The position numbers were made by a program, and so were the translations under genes. 64,000 nucleotides of DNA from Catellatospora methionotrophica. Its GTDB lineage: Bacteria > Actinomycetota > Actinomycetes > Mycobacteriales > Micromonosporaceae. The notes below the pieces were generated by a model, which did no database searches, had not been told where the DNA came from, and saw only the letters and a list, made by a program, of their open reading frames with translations. Of the stretch, positions 1 to 9,103 are shown in pieces. The stretch is taken from the NCBI RefSeq assembly GCF_011297335.1, contig NZ_JAAOTJ010000010.1, positions 1 to 64,000 of the forward strand, written 5' to 3'. Each line of letters starts with the position of its first letter. The first letter of the stretch is position 1.

Positions 1-6
1 GATAGA

Positions 7-124
7 GTTACGGCGGTCATGGCGGAGGGGAAACGCCCGGTAACATTCCGAACCCGGAAGCTAAGCCCTCCAGCGCCGATGGTACTGCAACGGGGACGTT
101 GTGGGAGAGTAGGACACCGCCGGA
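7..124 (+). rRNA. rrf: 5S ribosomal RNA
   Basis: The closing helix is visible: CGGCGGT (11-17) pairs with ACCGCCG (116-122). The highly conserved internal stretches CATTCCGAACCCGGAAGC and GATGGTACTGC are present, and the length of about 118 nt is normal for 5S rRNA. It is the last gene of an rRNA operon whose 16S and 23S genes lie upstream, outside the window. The exact ends are uncertain by a few bases. Confidence 0.95.
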
Positions 125-133
125 CAAACGTTC

Positions 134-172
134 CATACGAGGGCCACCCCGCGAGGGGTAGGCCCTCGTATG
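134..172 (+). terminator. rRNA operon terminator hairpin
   Basis: A perfect 12-bp stem (CATACGAGGGCC at 134-145 with its complement at 161-172) lies ten bases after 5S rRNA. The loop contains a further short GC pairing (ACCCC/GGGGT). There is no long T tract, which is common for actinobacterial terminators. A second small hairpin (GCCGCCG/CGGCGGC, 179-197) follows just before the ribosome binding site of the next gene. Confidence 0.8.
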
Positions 173-215
173 CGTTGTGCCGCCGATTCACGGCGGCATC
201 AGGAAGGATGTACCC

Positions 216-3152
216 GTGAACTCGAGTTCCAACGACAAGCCCGGACAGGACTCGTCCGGCCAGGCCGGCCGCGGAGGCGGCGGGTCTCGCTCCGAAAAGG
301 GCGGGTACGACCGTTCTCACGGCAAGCGTGAGGGTTTCCGGCGCGACGGCGACCGCGCCCGTGGTTTCGACGGCGGCTACGAGAAGCCGCGCGGCGCCGG
401 TGAGCGTGGCGCACCTCGTACCGGCGGCGACGACCGCGGCGGTTTCCGCGCCGGCGGCGAGCGCCGTGAGGGCGGCTTCCGCAGCAGTGGTGCAGGCGAC
501 CGCACCGGTGGCGACCGCGGCGGGTTCCGTGGCGGTGACCGGGACCGTGGTGCGGGTGGCGATCGTGGTGGTTTCTCCCGCGGTGGCGACCGGCCCAGCT
601 ATGGCGACCGTTCCGGCGGCAGCCGTGAAGGCAGTGGCGGCGGGTTCCGTTCCGGTGGCGCCGATCGTGGTGGGTTCTCCCGCGGTGGCGACCGTCCGAG
701 CTACGGCGACCGTCCCGGTGGCAGCCGTGAAGGCGGCTTCCGCAGCGCCGGTGACCGTACCGGTGGTGACCGTGGCGGCTTCCGCAGTGGCGGAGCTTCC
801 GGTGGCAGCCGCGAGGGTGGCTTCCGCTCGGGCAGCGGTGACCGCACCGGTGGCAGCCGTGAGGGCGGGTTCCGCTCCGGTGGCGACCGCCGTGAAGGTG
901 GCTTCCGCAGTGGTGGCGGCGACCGTCCGAGTTACGGCGACCGTTCGGGTGGCAGCCGTGAGGGTGGTTTCCGCAGTGGTGGCGACCGTGCCGGTGGCGA
1001 CCGTGGTGGTTTCCGTTCCGGTGGTGACCGTCCGAGCTACGGCGACCGTTCCGGTGGCAGCCGCGAGGGCGGTTTCCGCTCCGGTGGCGACCGTGAGCGC
1101 TTCGGCGGCGGCGACCACCGTGAAGGCGGTTTCCGTTCCGGCGGCGACCGTCCGAGCTACGGCGACCGTTCCGGTGGCAGCCGTGAAGGCGGCTTCCGCA
1201 GTGGCGGCGACAGCCGTGGCGGCGACAGCCGTGAGGGTGGCTTCCGTTCCGGCGGCGACCGTCGCGAGGGCGGTTTCCGCAGCGACCGCCCCAGTTCGGG
1301 CGACCGTTCCGGTGGCAGCCGCGAGGGCGGTTTCCGCAGTGGCGGTGCCGGTGGTGACCGTGGTGGTTTCCGCAGCGGCGGCGACCGTCCGAGTTACGGC
1401 GACCGTTCGGGTGGCAGCCGTGAGGGTGGCTTCCGCAGTGGTGGCGACCGTGCCGGTGGTGACCGTGGTGGTTTCCGCAGCGGCGGCGACCGTCCGAGCT
1501 ACGGCGACCGTTCCGGTGGCAGCCGTGAGGGTGGCTTCCGCAGTGGCGGCGACAGCCGTACCGGTGGTGACCGTCCGAGCTACGGCGACCGTTCCGGTGG
1601 CAGCCGCGAGGGCGGCTTCCGCCGTCCGTCCGATGACCGCGGTGGTTACCGCAGCGGCGGTTTCGGCGACCGTACCGGTGGCAGCCGTGAAGGCGGCTTC
1701 CGTGGCGGTGACCGGGACCGTGCCGGTGGCGACCGTCGTGAGGGTGGCTTCCGCAGCGACCGTCCCAACTCCGGGGGCAGCCGCGAGGGCGGCTTCCGCA
1801 GTGGCGACAGCCGTGGCGGCGACAGCCGTGAGGGTGGCTTCCGTTCCGGCGGCGGCGACCGCGCCGGGTTCTCCGGCGGCGACCGGCCCGCGTCCGGCGA
1901 CCGTCGTGAGGGTGGTTTCCGCAGCGGTGCGGGCGAGCGCGCCGGTGGCGAGCGCCGCGAGGGCGGCTTCCGCAGTGGTGGCGACGACCGTGGCGCTGCC
2001 CGTGAGGGTGGCTTCCGTGGCGGTGACCGGGACCGTGCCGGTGCCGACCGCCGTGAGGGCGGTTTCAGCGGTGGCGACCGTGAGCGGCCCGCCGCGAGCC
2101 GCGAGGGCGAGCAGACCCGCGAATTCGAGGGTACGGGTCGACCCGGCCCCGAGCTGCCGGACAGCATCACGGCCGCGGACCTCGACAACGACGTGCGCGC
2201 CGAGCTGCTGTCGCTGGCCAAGCCGGTCGCGGAGACCGTCGCGCGGCACCTGGTCGCGACCGGTCAGCTGATCGACGACGACCCGGAGAAGGCGCTGGAG
2301 CACGCGCTGGCCGCCCGCCGGCTGGCGTCGCGCATCGCCGTCGTCCGTGAGGCCGTCGGCCTGGCCGCGTACCAGTCGGGTGACTGGGCCAGCGCGATCG
2401 CGGAGATCCGTACGTACCACCGGATGACCGGGCGGCAGACGCACCTGGCCGTGCTGGCCGACTGCGAGCGCGCGCTGGGCCGTCCGGAGAAGGCGATCGA
2501 CCTGTTCCGGGGTGTCGAGCGCGACAAGCTGAGCCAGGGCGAGGCCCTGGAGCTGCTGATCGTGGCCGCGGGCGCGCGGGGTGACATGGGCCAGCACGAG
2601 GCCGCTGCGGCGATGCTGCAGGTGCGGGAGCTGACCATGGAGTCCAGCGAGGACTGGTCGCCGCGGCTGCGGTACGCGTACGCCGATTCGCTGCTGGCGT
2701 CGGGTCGTACCGAGGAGGCGCGGGAGTGGTTCGCGAAGGCGGCCGCCGCCGACTCCGACGCGGTGACCGACGCGGCCGAGCGGCTGCTCGAACTCGACGG
2801 CGTGGAGATCGAGGACGAGGACGAGGGCGACGACGAGTCCGCCGACCGTGCCCGTCCCGCCTCGGCTGAGGCCTCCGACACCGACTCCGACACCGACTCC
2901 GACTCGGATTCCGACGACGATGACGATGACGATGAGGACTACGACGACGAGGATGACGACGACCTCGACGATGACGAGGACGACGACCTCGACGACGACG
3001 ACGATGACGAGGACGACGACGACCTCGACGAGGACGACGACGAAGATGAGGGTCGTGACGGCGGCGAGGACGACGACCTCGCGGACTCCGATGAGAAGCC
3101 CGCGCCCGCTGCCGGCGAGACCCCTGCCACGAAGGCGGAAGCAGACAAGTGA
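216..3152 (+). CDS. RGG-repeat / TPR / poly-acidic protein
   Basis: This is a 978-residue protein in three parts. Residues 1 to about 640 are a disordered Gly/Arg/Ser/Asp repeat built from GGFRSGG and [16 protein letters not shown]-like units, with eight copies of PSYGDR. Residues about 645-865 are helical with TPR-like pairs ([37 protein letters not shown]). Residues about 868-978 are almost entirely Asp/Glu. The chosen start is GTG 216, because AGGAAGG lies at 201-207; an upstream in-frame ATG at 177 would sit inside the leader hairpin. The first part resembles eukaryotic RGG boxes that bind RNA; that role is inference here. It lies directly after the rRNA operon and overlaps the next gene by GTGA. 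The function is unknown. The TPR part is the only region with a recognisable fold. Confidence 0.85.
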   Translation: MNSSSNDKPGQDSSGQAGRGGGGSRSEKGGYDRSHGKREGFRRDGDRARGFDGGYEKPRGAGERGAPRTGGDDRGGFRAGGERREGGFRSSGAGDRTGGDRGGFRGGDRDRGAGGDRGGFSRGGDRPSYGDRSGGSREGSGGGFRSGGADRGGFSRGGDRPSYGDRPGGSREGGFRSAGDRTGGDRGGFRSGGASGGSREGGFRSGSGDRTGGSREGGFRSGGDRREGGFRSGGGDRPSYGDRSGGSREGGFRSGGDRAGGDRGGFRSGGDRPSYGDRSGGSREGGFRSGGDRERFGGGDHREGGFRSGGDRPSYGDRSGGSREGGFRSGGDSRGGDSREGGFRSGGDRREGGFRSDRPSSGDRSGGSREGGFRSGGAGGDRGGFRSGGDRPSYGDRSGGSREGGFRSGGDRAGGDRGGFRSGGDRPSYGDRSGGSREGGFRSGGDSRTGGDRPSYGDRSGGSREGGFRRPSDDRGGYRSGGFGDRTGGSREGGFRGGDRDRAGGDRREGGFRSDRPNSGGSREGGFRSGDSRGGDSREGGFRSGGGDRAGFSGGDRPASGDRREGGFRSGAGERAGGERREGGFRSGGDDRGAAREGGFRGGDRDRAGADRREGGFSGGDRERPAASREGEQTREFEGTGRPGPELPDSITAADLDNDVRAELLSLAKPVAETVARHLVATGQLIDDDPEKALEHALAARRLASRIAVVREAVGLAAYQSGDWASAIAEIRTYHRMTGRQTHLAVLADCERALGRPEKAIDLFRGVERDKLSQGEALELLIVAAGARGDMGQHEAAAAMLQVRELTMESSEDWSPRLRYAYADSLLASGRTEEAREWFAKAAAADSDAVTDAAERLLELDGVEIEDEDEGDDESADRARPASAEASDTDSDTDSDSDSDDDDDDDEDYDDEDDDDLDDDEDDDLDDDDDDEDDDDLDEDDDEDEGRDGGEDDDLADSDEKPAPAAGETPATKAEADK

Positions 3153-3961
3153 CATCGCTCGTCGAGAAGTATGACCTGGTCATATTCGATCTCGACGGCG
3201 TGCTTTACCTCATCGACCGCCCCATTCCCGGGGCGGTCGATGCGTTGGCACGCCTCAGGGATCAGGGCATGGCCGTACGGTTCGCGACCAACAACGCCTC
3301 GCGTCGCGCGGCCGAGGTCGCGGCGCTGCTGCGGGGCATGGGCATCGCTGCCACGCCGCAGGAGGTGCTGACGTCGGCCGGTGCCGCCGCGGCGCTGCTG
3401 GCGCAGCGGCTGGAGCCGGGCGCGCCGGTGCTGGTGTTGGGCGCGCCCGCGCTGCGTGGCGAGGTGACCGACGTGGGGCTGCGGCCGGTGGACAGCGCCG
3501 ACGACAACCCCCGCGCGGTCGTCCAGGGTTTCGGCCCTGACCTGGGCTGGAAGCAGCTGGCGGAGGCGTGCGTGGCGATCCGGGCCGGGGCGTGGTGGGT
3601 GGCGACGAACACCGACCGCACCCTGCCGACGCTGCGCGGGCCGTTGCCGGGCAACGGTTCCCTGGTCGCGCTGCTGGCGCACGCCCTGGAGCGGGAGCCC
3701 GACGTGGTGGTGGGCAAGCCCGAGCCGGGCCTGTTCGCGACCGCGGCGGCGCAGGCGTCCGCGCGGCGGGCGCTGGTGGTCGGCGACCGGCTGGACACCG
3801 ACATCGCCGGTGCGCACCGTGCCGGAATGGACAGCCTGCTGGTGCTGACCGGGGTTTCGACGGCTGTCGAGGCGGCCGCGGCGAGCGGGGCACTGCGTCC
3901 GACATACGTGTCGGCGGATCTGGGGGGCCTGTTCACGGCACCTGCGGTTCCGGCACTGTAG
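3149..3961 (+). CDS. HAD-IIA family sugar/nucleotide phosphatase (NagD-like)
   Basis: This 270-residue protein is probably a cytoplasmic Mg-dependent phosphohydrolase acting on small phosphate esters. It shows HAD motif I DLDGV (Asp14 nucleophile, Asp16 acid/base) and motif II Asn/Ser in TNNAS. Near the C terminus, GKPEPGLF followed by [13 protein letters not shown] supplies the Lys and acidic metal ligands (motifs III/IV). The NagD/PGP type is indicated by the C2 cap between these blocks. Start GTG 3149 overlaps the stop of the upstream gene (GTGA), so the two are probably translationally coupled. In M. tuberculosis the equivalent gene also lies just upstream of tlyA. The substrate cannot be told from sequence. 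Confidence 0.9.
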   Translation: MTSLVEKYDLVIFDLDGVLYLIDRPIPGAVDALARLRDQGMAVRFATNNASRRAAEVAALLRGMGIAATPQEVLTSAGAAAALLAQRLEPGAPVLVLGAPALRGEVTDVGLRPVDSADDNPRAVVQGFGPDLGWKQLAEACVAIRAGAWWVATNTDRTLPTLRGPLPGNGSLVALLAHALEREPDVVVGKPEPGLFATAAAQASARRALVVGDRLDTDIAGAHRAGMDSLLVLTGVSTAVEAAAASGALRPTYVSADLGGLFTAPAVPAL

Positions 3962-3976
3962 CGTTGGTCCGCGAAA

Positions 3977-4007
3977 CGGTACGGGGCGCTGTCGGCGCCG
4001 CGTACCG
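3977..4007 (+). terminator. Hairpin after the HAD gene
   Basis: The stem CGGTACG/CGTACCG continues after one mismatch into GGCGC/GCGCC, with a five-base loop. It lies 16 bp after the HAD stop and ends 18 bp before the next ribosome binding site. It could be a weak terminator or an attenuator. There is no T tract. Confidence 0.5.
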
Positions 4008-4039
4008 GACATCAGTCGGTAGGAGAGGTGGCGACCGCT

Positions 4040-5089
4040 GTGGCGAGCAAGTCGGGCGAACCGATGCAGGACGTGGTGAAGGCGTACCTGGAGCTGGCCT
4101 TCGGGCTGACCGAGGCGTCGAAGAAGAAGGCGGAGAAGACCGTCAAGAAGGCGGCGAAGGGTCTGCTCGGCAAGGGCGGCGCGACCGCGGCGCAGCTGCA
4201 GACCGTGGCGGAGGAGCTGGTCTCCACCGGTCTACAGAACCGTGAGGCGATCACCCGCATCGTGCGCCTGGAGCTCGACCGTGCGCTCGGCCGGGTCGGT
4301 CTGGCCACCGCCGAGGAGGTCGCGACGCTGACCGCCCGCATCGAGGACCTCGAAGGCCAGCTGCGCGACGCCAGGGCCGACACCCGGCCCGCGTCCGCCG
4401 CTGCCACGGCAGCCGGCAACGGCACCTCGGGCAGCAACGGCACCTCCGGCAGCAATGGCACCTCCGGCAGCAACGGCACGTCCGGCAGCAACGGCACGTC
4501 GGGCAGCAACGGCACCGCGACGGCCGTGGCGACCCCGGTCGCGAAGAAGGCCGTGGCCAAGAAGACGGTCGCTCCGGCGCAGGCCACCGGCCCGGCGAAG
4601 CCCGCCGCGCCTGCCGCACCGGCTGAGGCCACCAGCCCCGCGAAGCCTGCCGCATCCGCTGAGGCCGCATCCGCACCGGCCGACGCCGCCGGCGAACCAG
4701 CCGCGACGGCGGAGCCCGTCACGACCACGCCCGCCGCGGTCGCCAAGCGTGTCAAGAAGGCCGCGCCCGTGGTGAAGGCAGCCCCGGCGAAGAAGGCGGC
4801 AGCACGGAAGACGGCCGCCGTGGCGGCCGAGCCCGCCACCGACGCCCCGATCAAGGGTGCCGCGGCGGCCCGCAAGCCGGGCCAGGCCGTGGCGAAGAAG
4901 GCGCCGGTCAAGGCCGTGGCCGCCAAGGGTGTCACCGTGACGGACGCCACCAAGGCGATCGCCGCCCACGAGCCGGTCGCCGCGGTCGCGTTCAGCGATG
5001 CTCCGGACGTGCCGGTGGCCGCGAAGAAGGCTCCCGGCAAGAAGGCCGCCGCCAAGAAGGCTTCCGCGCGCAGGGCGGCCGGCGCGTGA
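4040..5089 (+). CDS. Phasin-like helical protein with histone-H1-like tail
   Basis: The protein has 349 residues. Residues 1 to about 115 are amphipathic helix and coiled coil (KAYLELAFGLTEASKKKAEK ... TARIEDLEGQLRD), like the N-terminal part of actinobacterial phasin/PhaF-type proteins. A linker of five NGTSGS repeats follows. The rest is Ala/Pro/Lys with many AKKA, AKKTV and KKAPVK clusters, like histone H1 or the basic tails of PhaF and mycobacterial HupB. A nucleoid- or granule-binding role is inference. GTG 4040 is preferred, since GAGGTG (4025-4030) sits nine bases before it; the alternative GTG 4028 lies inside this ribosome binding site. Its stop overlaps the start of the next small gene. 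Confidence 0.75.
   Translation: MASKSGEPMQDVVKAYLELAFGLTEASKKKAEKTVKKAAKGLLGKGGATAAQLQTVAEELVSTGLQNREAITRIVRLELDRALGRVGLATAEEVATLTARIEDLEGQLRDARADTRPASAAATAAGNGTSGSNGTSGSNGTSGSNGTSGSNGTSGSNGTATAVATPVAKKAVAKKTVAPAQATGPAKPAAPAAPAEATSPAKPAASAEAASAPADAAGEPAATAEPVTTTPAAVAKRVKKAAPVVKAAPAKKAAARKTAAVAAEPATDAPIKGAAAARKPGQAVAKKAPVKAVAAKGVTVTDATKAIAAHEPVAAVAFSDAPDVPVAAKKAPGKKAAAKKASARRAAGA
4418..4516 (+). repeat. Five and a half 18-bp tandem repeats
   Basis: The unit AACGGCACCTCSGGCAGC is repeated head to tail from 4418 to 4507, with a half unit after it. It encodes NGTSGS. Because the unit is a multiple of three, copy-number change would alter linker length without breaking the frame. Confidence 0.9.
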
Positions 5090-5310
5090 CCTCACCGCAG
5101 CTGCCGCTGTCGTTCTCGCCGTCGGTGCCGGGACCTCGTCCGATGCCGTCCCCGGCGACGCTGATGCCCGGCCCGACCGGCCACCACGCGGTCGACGCCG
5201 CGGTGCGGGGGGTGGCCAACGCCACCGACCTGCCGCTGGCAGAGCAGCTGGCGGCGTACGAGGCGGCGCACAAGACGTTGCGGGAAGTCCTGACCGCGAT
5301 CGAGGCCTGA
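5086..5310 (+). CDS. Small conserved-position protein between the phasin-like gene and tlyA
   Basis: This is a 74-residue protein I do not recognise. It has a Pro/Ser-rich N terminus (SFSPSVPGPRPMPSP) and a helical C-terminal half (PLAEQLAAYEAAHKTLREVL). GTG 5086 overlaps the previous stop as GTGA, and tlyA starts five bases after its stop, so it is embedded in a tightly packed operon. Codon use with G/C in third positions supports real coding. No domain can be assigned. Confidence 0.7.
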   Translation: MTSPQLPLSFSPSVPGPRPMPSPATLMPGPTGHHAVDAAVRGVANATDLPLAEQLAAYEAAHKTLREVLTAIEA

Positions 5311-5315
5311 GGCAC

Positions 5316-6137
5316 ATGGCACGTCGTACGCGCCTGGACGCGGAACTGGTCCGACGCGGGCTGGCCCGCTCCCGCGAGCAGGCCGGTGAGCTGATCGCCG
5401 CGGGCCGGGTCGAGGTCAGGGGTTCCGTGGCGCACAAGGCCGCGGCCATGGTCGACCCGGCCGACGCGGTGCGGGTCGTCGGTGAGCCCACCGGCGAGGA
5501 GTATGTCTCCCGGGGCGGGCACAAGCTGGCCGGGGCGCTGGCCGCGTTCATGCCGCGCGGGCTGGCCGTGACCGGTCGCCGCTGCCTGGACGCGGGCGCC
5601 TCGACCGGCGGCTTCACCGACGTGCTGCTGCGCAACGGGGTGGCCGAGGTCGCCGCCGTGGACGTGGGCTACGGCCAGCTGGCGTGGTCGCTGCGGACCG
5701 ACGAGCGGGTCAAGGTGTACGAGCGCACCAACGTGCGCACGCTCACCCCTGAGGCGATCGGCGGCGTGGTCGAGCTGACCGTGGCCGACCTGTCTTTCAT
5801 CTCGCTGCGGCTGGTGCTGCCCGCGCTGGCCGCGTGCACCGACGGCGACCTGGTGCTGATGGTCAAGCCGCAGTTCGAGGTCGGCAAGGAGCGCGTCGGC
5901 ACCGGCGGCGTGGTCCGCGACCCGGCTCTGCGCGCCGAGGCGGTGCTGGACGTCGCCGCCGCGGCGGGCACGCTCGGGCTGGGCGTGGCCGGGGTGACGG
6001 CGAGCCCGCTGCCGGGCCCGTCGGGCAATGTGGAGTTCTTCGTATGGTTCCGGCGTGACGCCCCAGCCCCCGCGGTGGACGACATCCGCACCGTGGTGGA
6101 GGCTGGGGTGCCGAACGCACTCGACACGGAGGACTGA
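5316..6137 (+). CDS. tlyA: TlyA rRNA 2'-O-methyltransferase
   Basis: The protein has 273 residues. In mycobacteria TlyA methylates the 2'-OH of C1409 in 16S and C1920 in 23S rRNA and is needed for capreomycin sensitivity. An N-terminal S4 RNA-binding domain (LDAELVRRGLARSREQAGEL, to about residue 65) is followed by an FtsJ/RrmJ-type SAM fold with DAGASTGGFTD. The tetrad expected for 2'-O-methylation is visible: Lys in HKLAGAL, Asp in VADLSF, Lys in MVKPQFE and Glu in NVEFFV. ATG 5316 is chosen because the S4 domain starts at once. The nadK ATG follows the stop with no gap. Confidence 0.95.
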   Translation: MARRTRLDAELVRRGLARSREQAGELIAAGRVEVRGSVAHKAAAMVDPADAVRVVGEPTGEEYVSRGGHKLAGALAAFMPRGLAVTGRRCLDAGASTGGFTDVLLRNGVAEVAAVDVGYGQLAWSLRTDERVKVYERTNVRTLTPEAIGGVVELTVADLSFISLRLVLPALAACTDGDLVLMVKPQFEVGKERVGTGGVVRDPALRAEAVLDVAAAAGTLGLGVAGVTASPLPGPSGNVEFFVWFRRDAPAPAVDDIRTVVEAGVPNALDTED

Positions 6138-7043
6138 ATGGCGGAGCGCGTGGCGCTGCTGGTCACCCATACCGGCCGCAAGGATTCCACCGATCACGCC
6201 CGCACCGTCGCGCGGGACCTGATCACGGCGGGGTTCAGCGTGCGGGTGGTGGCCGAGGAGGCCGAGGACCTCGGACTGTCCGGGGTCGCGCCGATGTCCG
6301 GCGCGTGTGCCGCCCAGGGTGCGGAGATCGTGTTCGCGCTGGGCGGCGACGGGACCCTGCTGCGGGCGGCGGAGCTGGCCCGTCCGGCGGGTGTGCCGCT
6401 GCTGGGCATCAACCTCGGCAAGGTCGGCTTCCTGGCCGAGGCCGAGATCGCCGACCTGGACACCGCCGTGCGTGACGTGGTCGCCCGCGACTACAGCGTC
6501 GAGGAGCGGCTGACCATCGACGTCACCGCGGAGCTGGCCGGTGAGGTCATCGCCGAGTCGTGGGCGCTCAACGAGGTCAGCGTCGAGAAAGGCAGCCGCG
6601 AGCGCATGCTCGAACTGCTGGTCGACGTCGACGGCCGCCCGCTGTCGCGCTACGGCTGCGACGGTGTGGTGTGCGCCACCCCGACCGGTTCGACGGCGTA
6701 CGCGTTCTCGGCGGGCGGGCCCGTGGTGTGGCCGCGGGTGGAGGCGCTGCTGCTGGTGCCGATCAGCGCCCACGCGCTGTTCAGCCGCCCGCTGGTCGTA
6801 GCGCCGGACTCGACGATCCAGATCACGGTCGACCCGTACACCGAGCAGGCGGTGTTGAGCTGCGACAGCCGCCGGGTGTTCGCGCTGCCGCCGGGTGCGC
6901 GGGTCACGGTGCGGCGCGGCGTGCTGCCGGTGCGTGTGGCGCGGCTGCGGCCGCAGCCGTTCACCGACCGGCTGGTGGCCAAGTTCGGGCTGCCGGTCGA
7001 GGGCTGGCGCGCGCACGGCCAGCGGCACGCGACCGGCCACTGA
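6138..7043 (+). CDS. nadK: NAD kinase
   Basis: This 301-residue cytoplasmic enzyme phosphorylates NAD to NADP. The GGDGT motif lies at residues 69-73, the NE/D region follows (SWALNEVSVEKGSRERML), and CDGVVCATPTGSTAYAFSAGGP marks the second conserved block in two parts. The length fits the family. It directly abuts tlyA (TGA then ATG) and uses GGAGGA inside the tlyA 3' end as ribosome binding site. The tlyA-nadK-recN order is the standard actinobacterial one. Confidence 0.96.
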   Translation: MAERVALLVTHTGRKDSTDHARTVARDLITAGFSVRVVAEEAEDLGLSGVAPMSGACAAQGAEIVFALGGDGTLLRAAELARPAGVPLLGINLGKVGFLAEAEIADLDTAVRDVVARDYSVEERLTIDVTAELAGEVIAESWALNEVSVEKGSRERMLELLVDVDGRPLSRYGCDGVVCATPTGSTAYAFSAGGPVVWPRVEALLLVPISAHALFSRPLVVAPDSTIQITVDPYTEQAVLSCDSRRVFALPPGARVTVRRGVLPVRVARLRPQPFTDRLVAKFGLPVEGWRAHGQRHATGH

Positions 7044-7110
7044 CGGGGTGAATCCGGGGCGTTCATGGTGGGTAACGTCCCCATATCGGCAGGCCCGACG
7101 GCGGCCCGGC

Positions 7111-7139
7111 GTGACACTGTCGGAGGTGCGGGCTACTGT
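7111..7139 (+). promoter_or_regulatory. recN promoter, leaderless type
   Basis: The -35 box GTGACA (7111-7116) and -10 box TACTGT (7134-7139) are separated by exactly 17 bp. The GTG start of recN is 8 nt after the -10 box, and no Shine-Dalgarno sequence fits, so the transcript should begin at or next to the start codon. I saw no match to the actinobacterial LexA box in this gap. Confidence 0.65.
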
Positions 7140-7147
7140 CATCTGCT

Positions 7148-8893
7148 GTGCTGGAAGAGTTGCGTATCACCGGTCTCGGCGTGATCGAGGACACCACCCT
7201 CCCGCTGACCCGTGGCATGAATGTCATCACCGGTGAGACCGGTGCCGGCAAGACCATGGTCGTCACCGGGCTGGGGCTGCTGTTCGGCGGGCGTGCTGAC
7301 GCCGGCCGTGTGCGAGCCGACCCGGGCCGGGCCACCGTCGAAGGCCGGCTGCGGCTGACGGGCAGCGCGGCCAGTGCCGTGGCCGCCCGCGTCGCCGACG
7401 CCGGGGCCGAGGGCGACGACGACGGCACGCTGCTGATGAGCCGCACCGTCACCGTCGAGGGCCGGTCCAAGGCCCACGTGGGCGGGCGCACCGTGCCGGT
7501 GTCGCTGCTCAGCGACGTCGGGGAGCTGGTCGTCGCCGTGCACGGCCAGTCCGACCAGCTGCGCCTGCTGCGCCCGGCCGAGCAGCGCGGCTCGCTGGAC
7601 CGGTTCGCCGGGCCCGAGCACGAGAAGCTGCTCGTCGAGTTCAAGGAGCTGTTCGGCCGCTGGCGCGGCGTCGCCGACGACCTGGCCGACCGCCGGGCCA
7701 ACGCGCGCACCCGGGCCCAGGAGGCCGATCTGCTGCGCCTCGGCCTCGACGAGATCACGCGGGTCGACCCGCAGCAGGGCGAGGACGAGGAGCTGCGCGC
7801 CGACGCCCAGCGCCTGGAGCACGCCGAGGGCCTGCGCACCGCCGCGCACATCGCGCACCATGCGATCGCCGGCGGCGGCGAGACCGACAGCGAGGACGCG
7901 ACCAGCCTCGTCGGCACCGCGCGGCGCACCCTGGAGTCGCAGTCCAGCGTGGACGCGAAGCTGGGGGAGTACGCCGCCCGCCTGGAGGAGGCCGCGTCGC
8001 TGCTCGGCGACGTCTCCGTCGAACTGTCGACGTACCTGGCCAGCCTGGATGCCGACCCGGCCCGGCTGCAGCAGATCTACGAGCGCCGCGCCGCGCTGCG
8101 CTCGCTGACCCGCAAGTACGCCGACGACGTCGACGGCGTCATCGCCTGGGCCGACAACGCCAAGGCCCGCCTGGCCGCACTGGACACCTCCGACGAGCTG
8201 CTCGACGAGCTGGAGCGGGAGATGAACCGGCTCGCCGGCGAGGTCGCCGAGCTGGCCGCGAAGCTGCGCGCGGCACGGGTGGAGGCCGCCGGCCGCTTCG
8301 CCGACAAGGTCACCGTCGAGCTGGCGGGCCTGGCCATGCCGCACTCGCGCATCTCGGTGCTGGTCGTGCCCCGCCCCGCCGGTGACATCAGCCTCGTCGT
8401 CGACGGCGTCGCGTCCGGGATCACCCCCGACGGCGCCGACGACATCGAGCTGCGCCTGCTGGCGCACCCCGGCGCACCCGCGCTGCCGCTGCAGAAGGGT
8501 GCGTCCGGCGGTGAGCTGTCCCGGGTGATGCTCGCCATCGAGGTCGTCTTCGCCGGTGTCGGCGGCCCGCCGACGCTGGTCTTCGACGAGGTCGACTCGG
8601 GTGTCGGCGGCCGTGCCGCGGTCGAGATCGGACGTCGCCTGGCCCGCCTGGCGCGTAACCACCAGGTGCTGGTCGTCACGCACCTGCCGCAGGTCGCCGC
8701 GTTCGCCGACCGCCACCTGGTGGTGGCCAAGGACACCGGCGGCGCGATCACCACCAGCGGCGTACGCGTCGTCGAGGAGACCGAGCGGGCCCGTGAACTG
8801 GCCCGCATGCTGGCCGGTCTGCCCGACTCCGACCTGGGCATCGCCCACGCCGAGGAGCTGCTGGCCGTAGCGGCCCGCGAACGCACCTCCTGA
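7148..8893 (+). CDS. recN: DNA repair protein RecN
   Basis: This 581-residue SMC-like ATPase acts in double-strand break repair. Walker A GETGAGKT is at residues 29-36. Two coiled-coil arms fill the middle (about 150-360). The ABC signature is GASGGELSRVMLA, Walker B is LVFDEVDSGVGG, and the switch His is in VVTHLPQVAAF. All catalytic blocks are intact and the length is normal. It has its own promoter although it lies 104 bp after nadK. A strong hairpin follows the stop. Confidence 0.96.
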   Translation: MLEELRITGLGVIEDTTLPLTRGMNVITGETGAGKTMVVTGLGLLFGGRADAGRVRADPGRATVEGRLRLTGSAASAVAARVADAGAEGDDDGTLLMSRTVTVEGRSKAHVGGRTVPVSLLSDVGELVVAVHGQSDQLRLLRPAEQRGSLDRFAGPEHEKLLVEFKELFGRWRGVADDLADRRANARTRAQEADLLRLGLDEITRVDPQQGEDEELRADAQRLEHAEGLRTAAHIAHHAIAGGGETDSEDATSLVGTARRTLESQSSVDAKLGEYAARLEEAASLLGDVSVELSTYLASLDADPARLQQIYERRAALRSLTRKYADDVDGVIAWADNAKARLAALDTSDELLDELEREMNRLAGEVAELAAKLRAARVEAAGRFADKVTVELAGLAMPHSRISVLVVPRPAGDISLVVDGVASGITPDGADDIELRLLAHPGAPALPLQKGASGGELSRVMLAIEVVFAGVGGPPTLVFDEVDSGVGGRAAVEIGRRLARLARNHQVLVVTHLPQVAAFADRHLVVAKDTGGAITTSGVRVVEETERARELARMLAGLPDSDLGIAHAEELLAVAARERTS

Positions 8894-8909
8894 CCCCGTA
8901 CCCACCGCC

Positions 8910-8948
8910 GAGGGCGGTGCGCCCACACCCGTGGCGCGCGCCGCCCTC
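8910..8948 (+). terminator. recN terminator hairpin
   Basis: GAGGGCGGTGCGCC (8910-8923) pairs with GGCGCGCGCCGCCCTC (8933-8948), with one wobble and a small bulge. It begins 17 bp after the recN stop. There is no T run. Confidence 0.65.
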
Positions 8949-8975
8949 GTCGTCTGTCACGGCGGCCTCCGATGT

Positions 8976-9042
8976 CATCGACGCTGGCCTATTACATCGA
9001 TTATTTTGAGCTCAAATTCGATGTAATAGGCCAGCGTCGATG
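8976..9042. repeat. Intergenic palindrome, family A copy 1
   Basis: Perfect 25-bp arms (8976-9000 and 9018-9042) carry the shared core GACGCTGGCCTAT plus TACATCGA. The 17-nt loop holds a second small palindrome, TTGAGCTCAA (9006-9015). It lies between the convergent recN and SMR genes and is followed by GCGAAGCGGG rather than T residues. The core recurs at 26377, 40122 and 52112. Confidence 0.95.
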
Positions 9043-9103
9043 CGAAGCGGGGGATTGGCGGGCGGGCGGGGCGGGTGGGGGTGTGGGTGTGGGGGGTGTC
9101 GGG

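Noticed and set aside
328-2271. A 647-codon open frame on the plus strand overlapping the RGG-repeat gene
   Set aside because: It is Ala/Val repeats made by reading the same GC-rich repeat in another frame; it has no domain and no ribosome binding site.
4418-4516. CRISPR-like array
   Set aside because: The units are head-to-tail with no spacers and encode protein. The repeats at 12586 and 24541 are of the same kind.
7044-7147. LexA/SOS box upstream of recN
   Set aside because: No sequence close to the actinobacterial SOS box was seen in this gap, although a good promoter is present.
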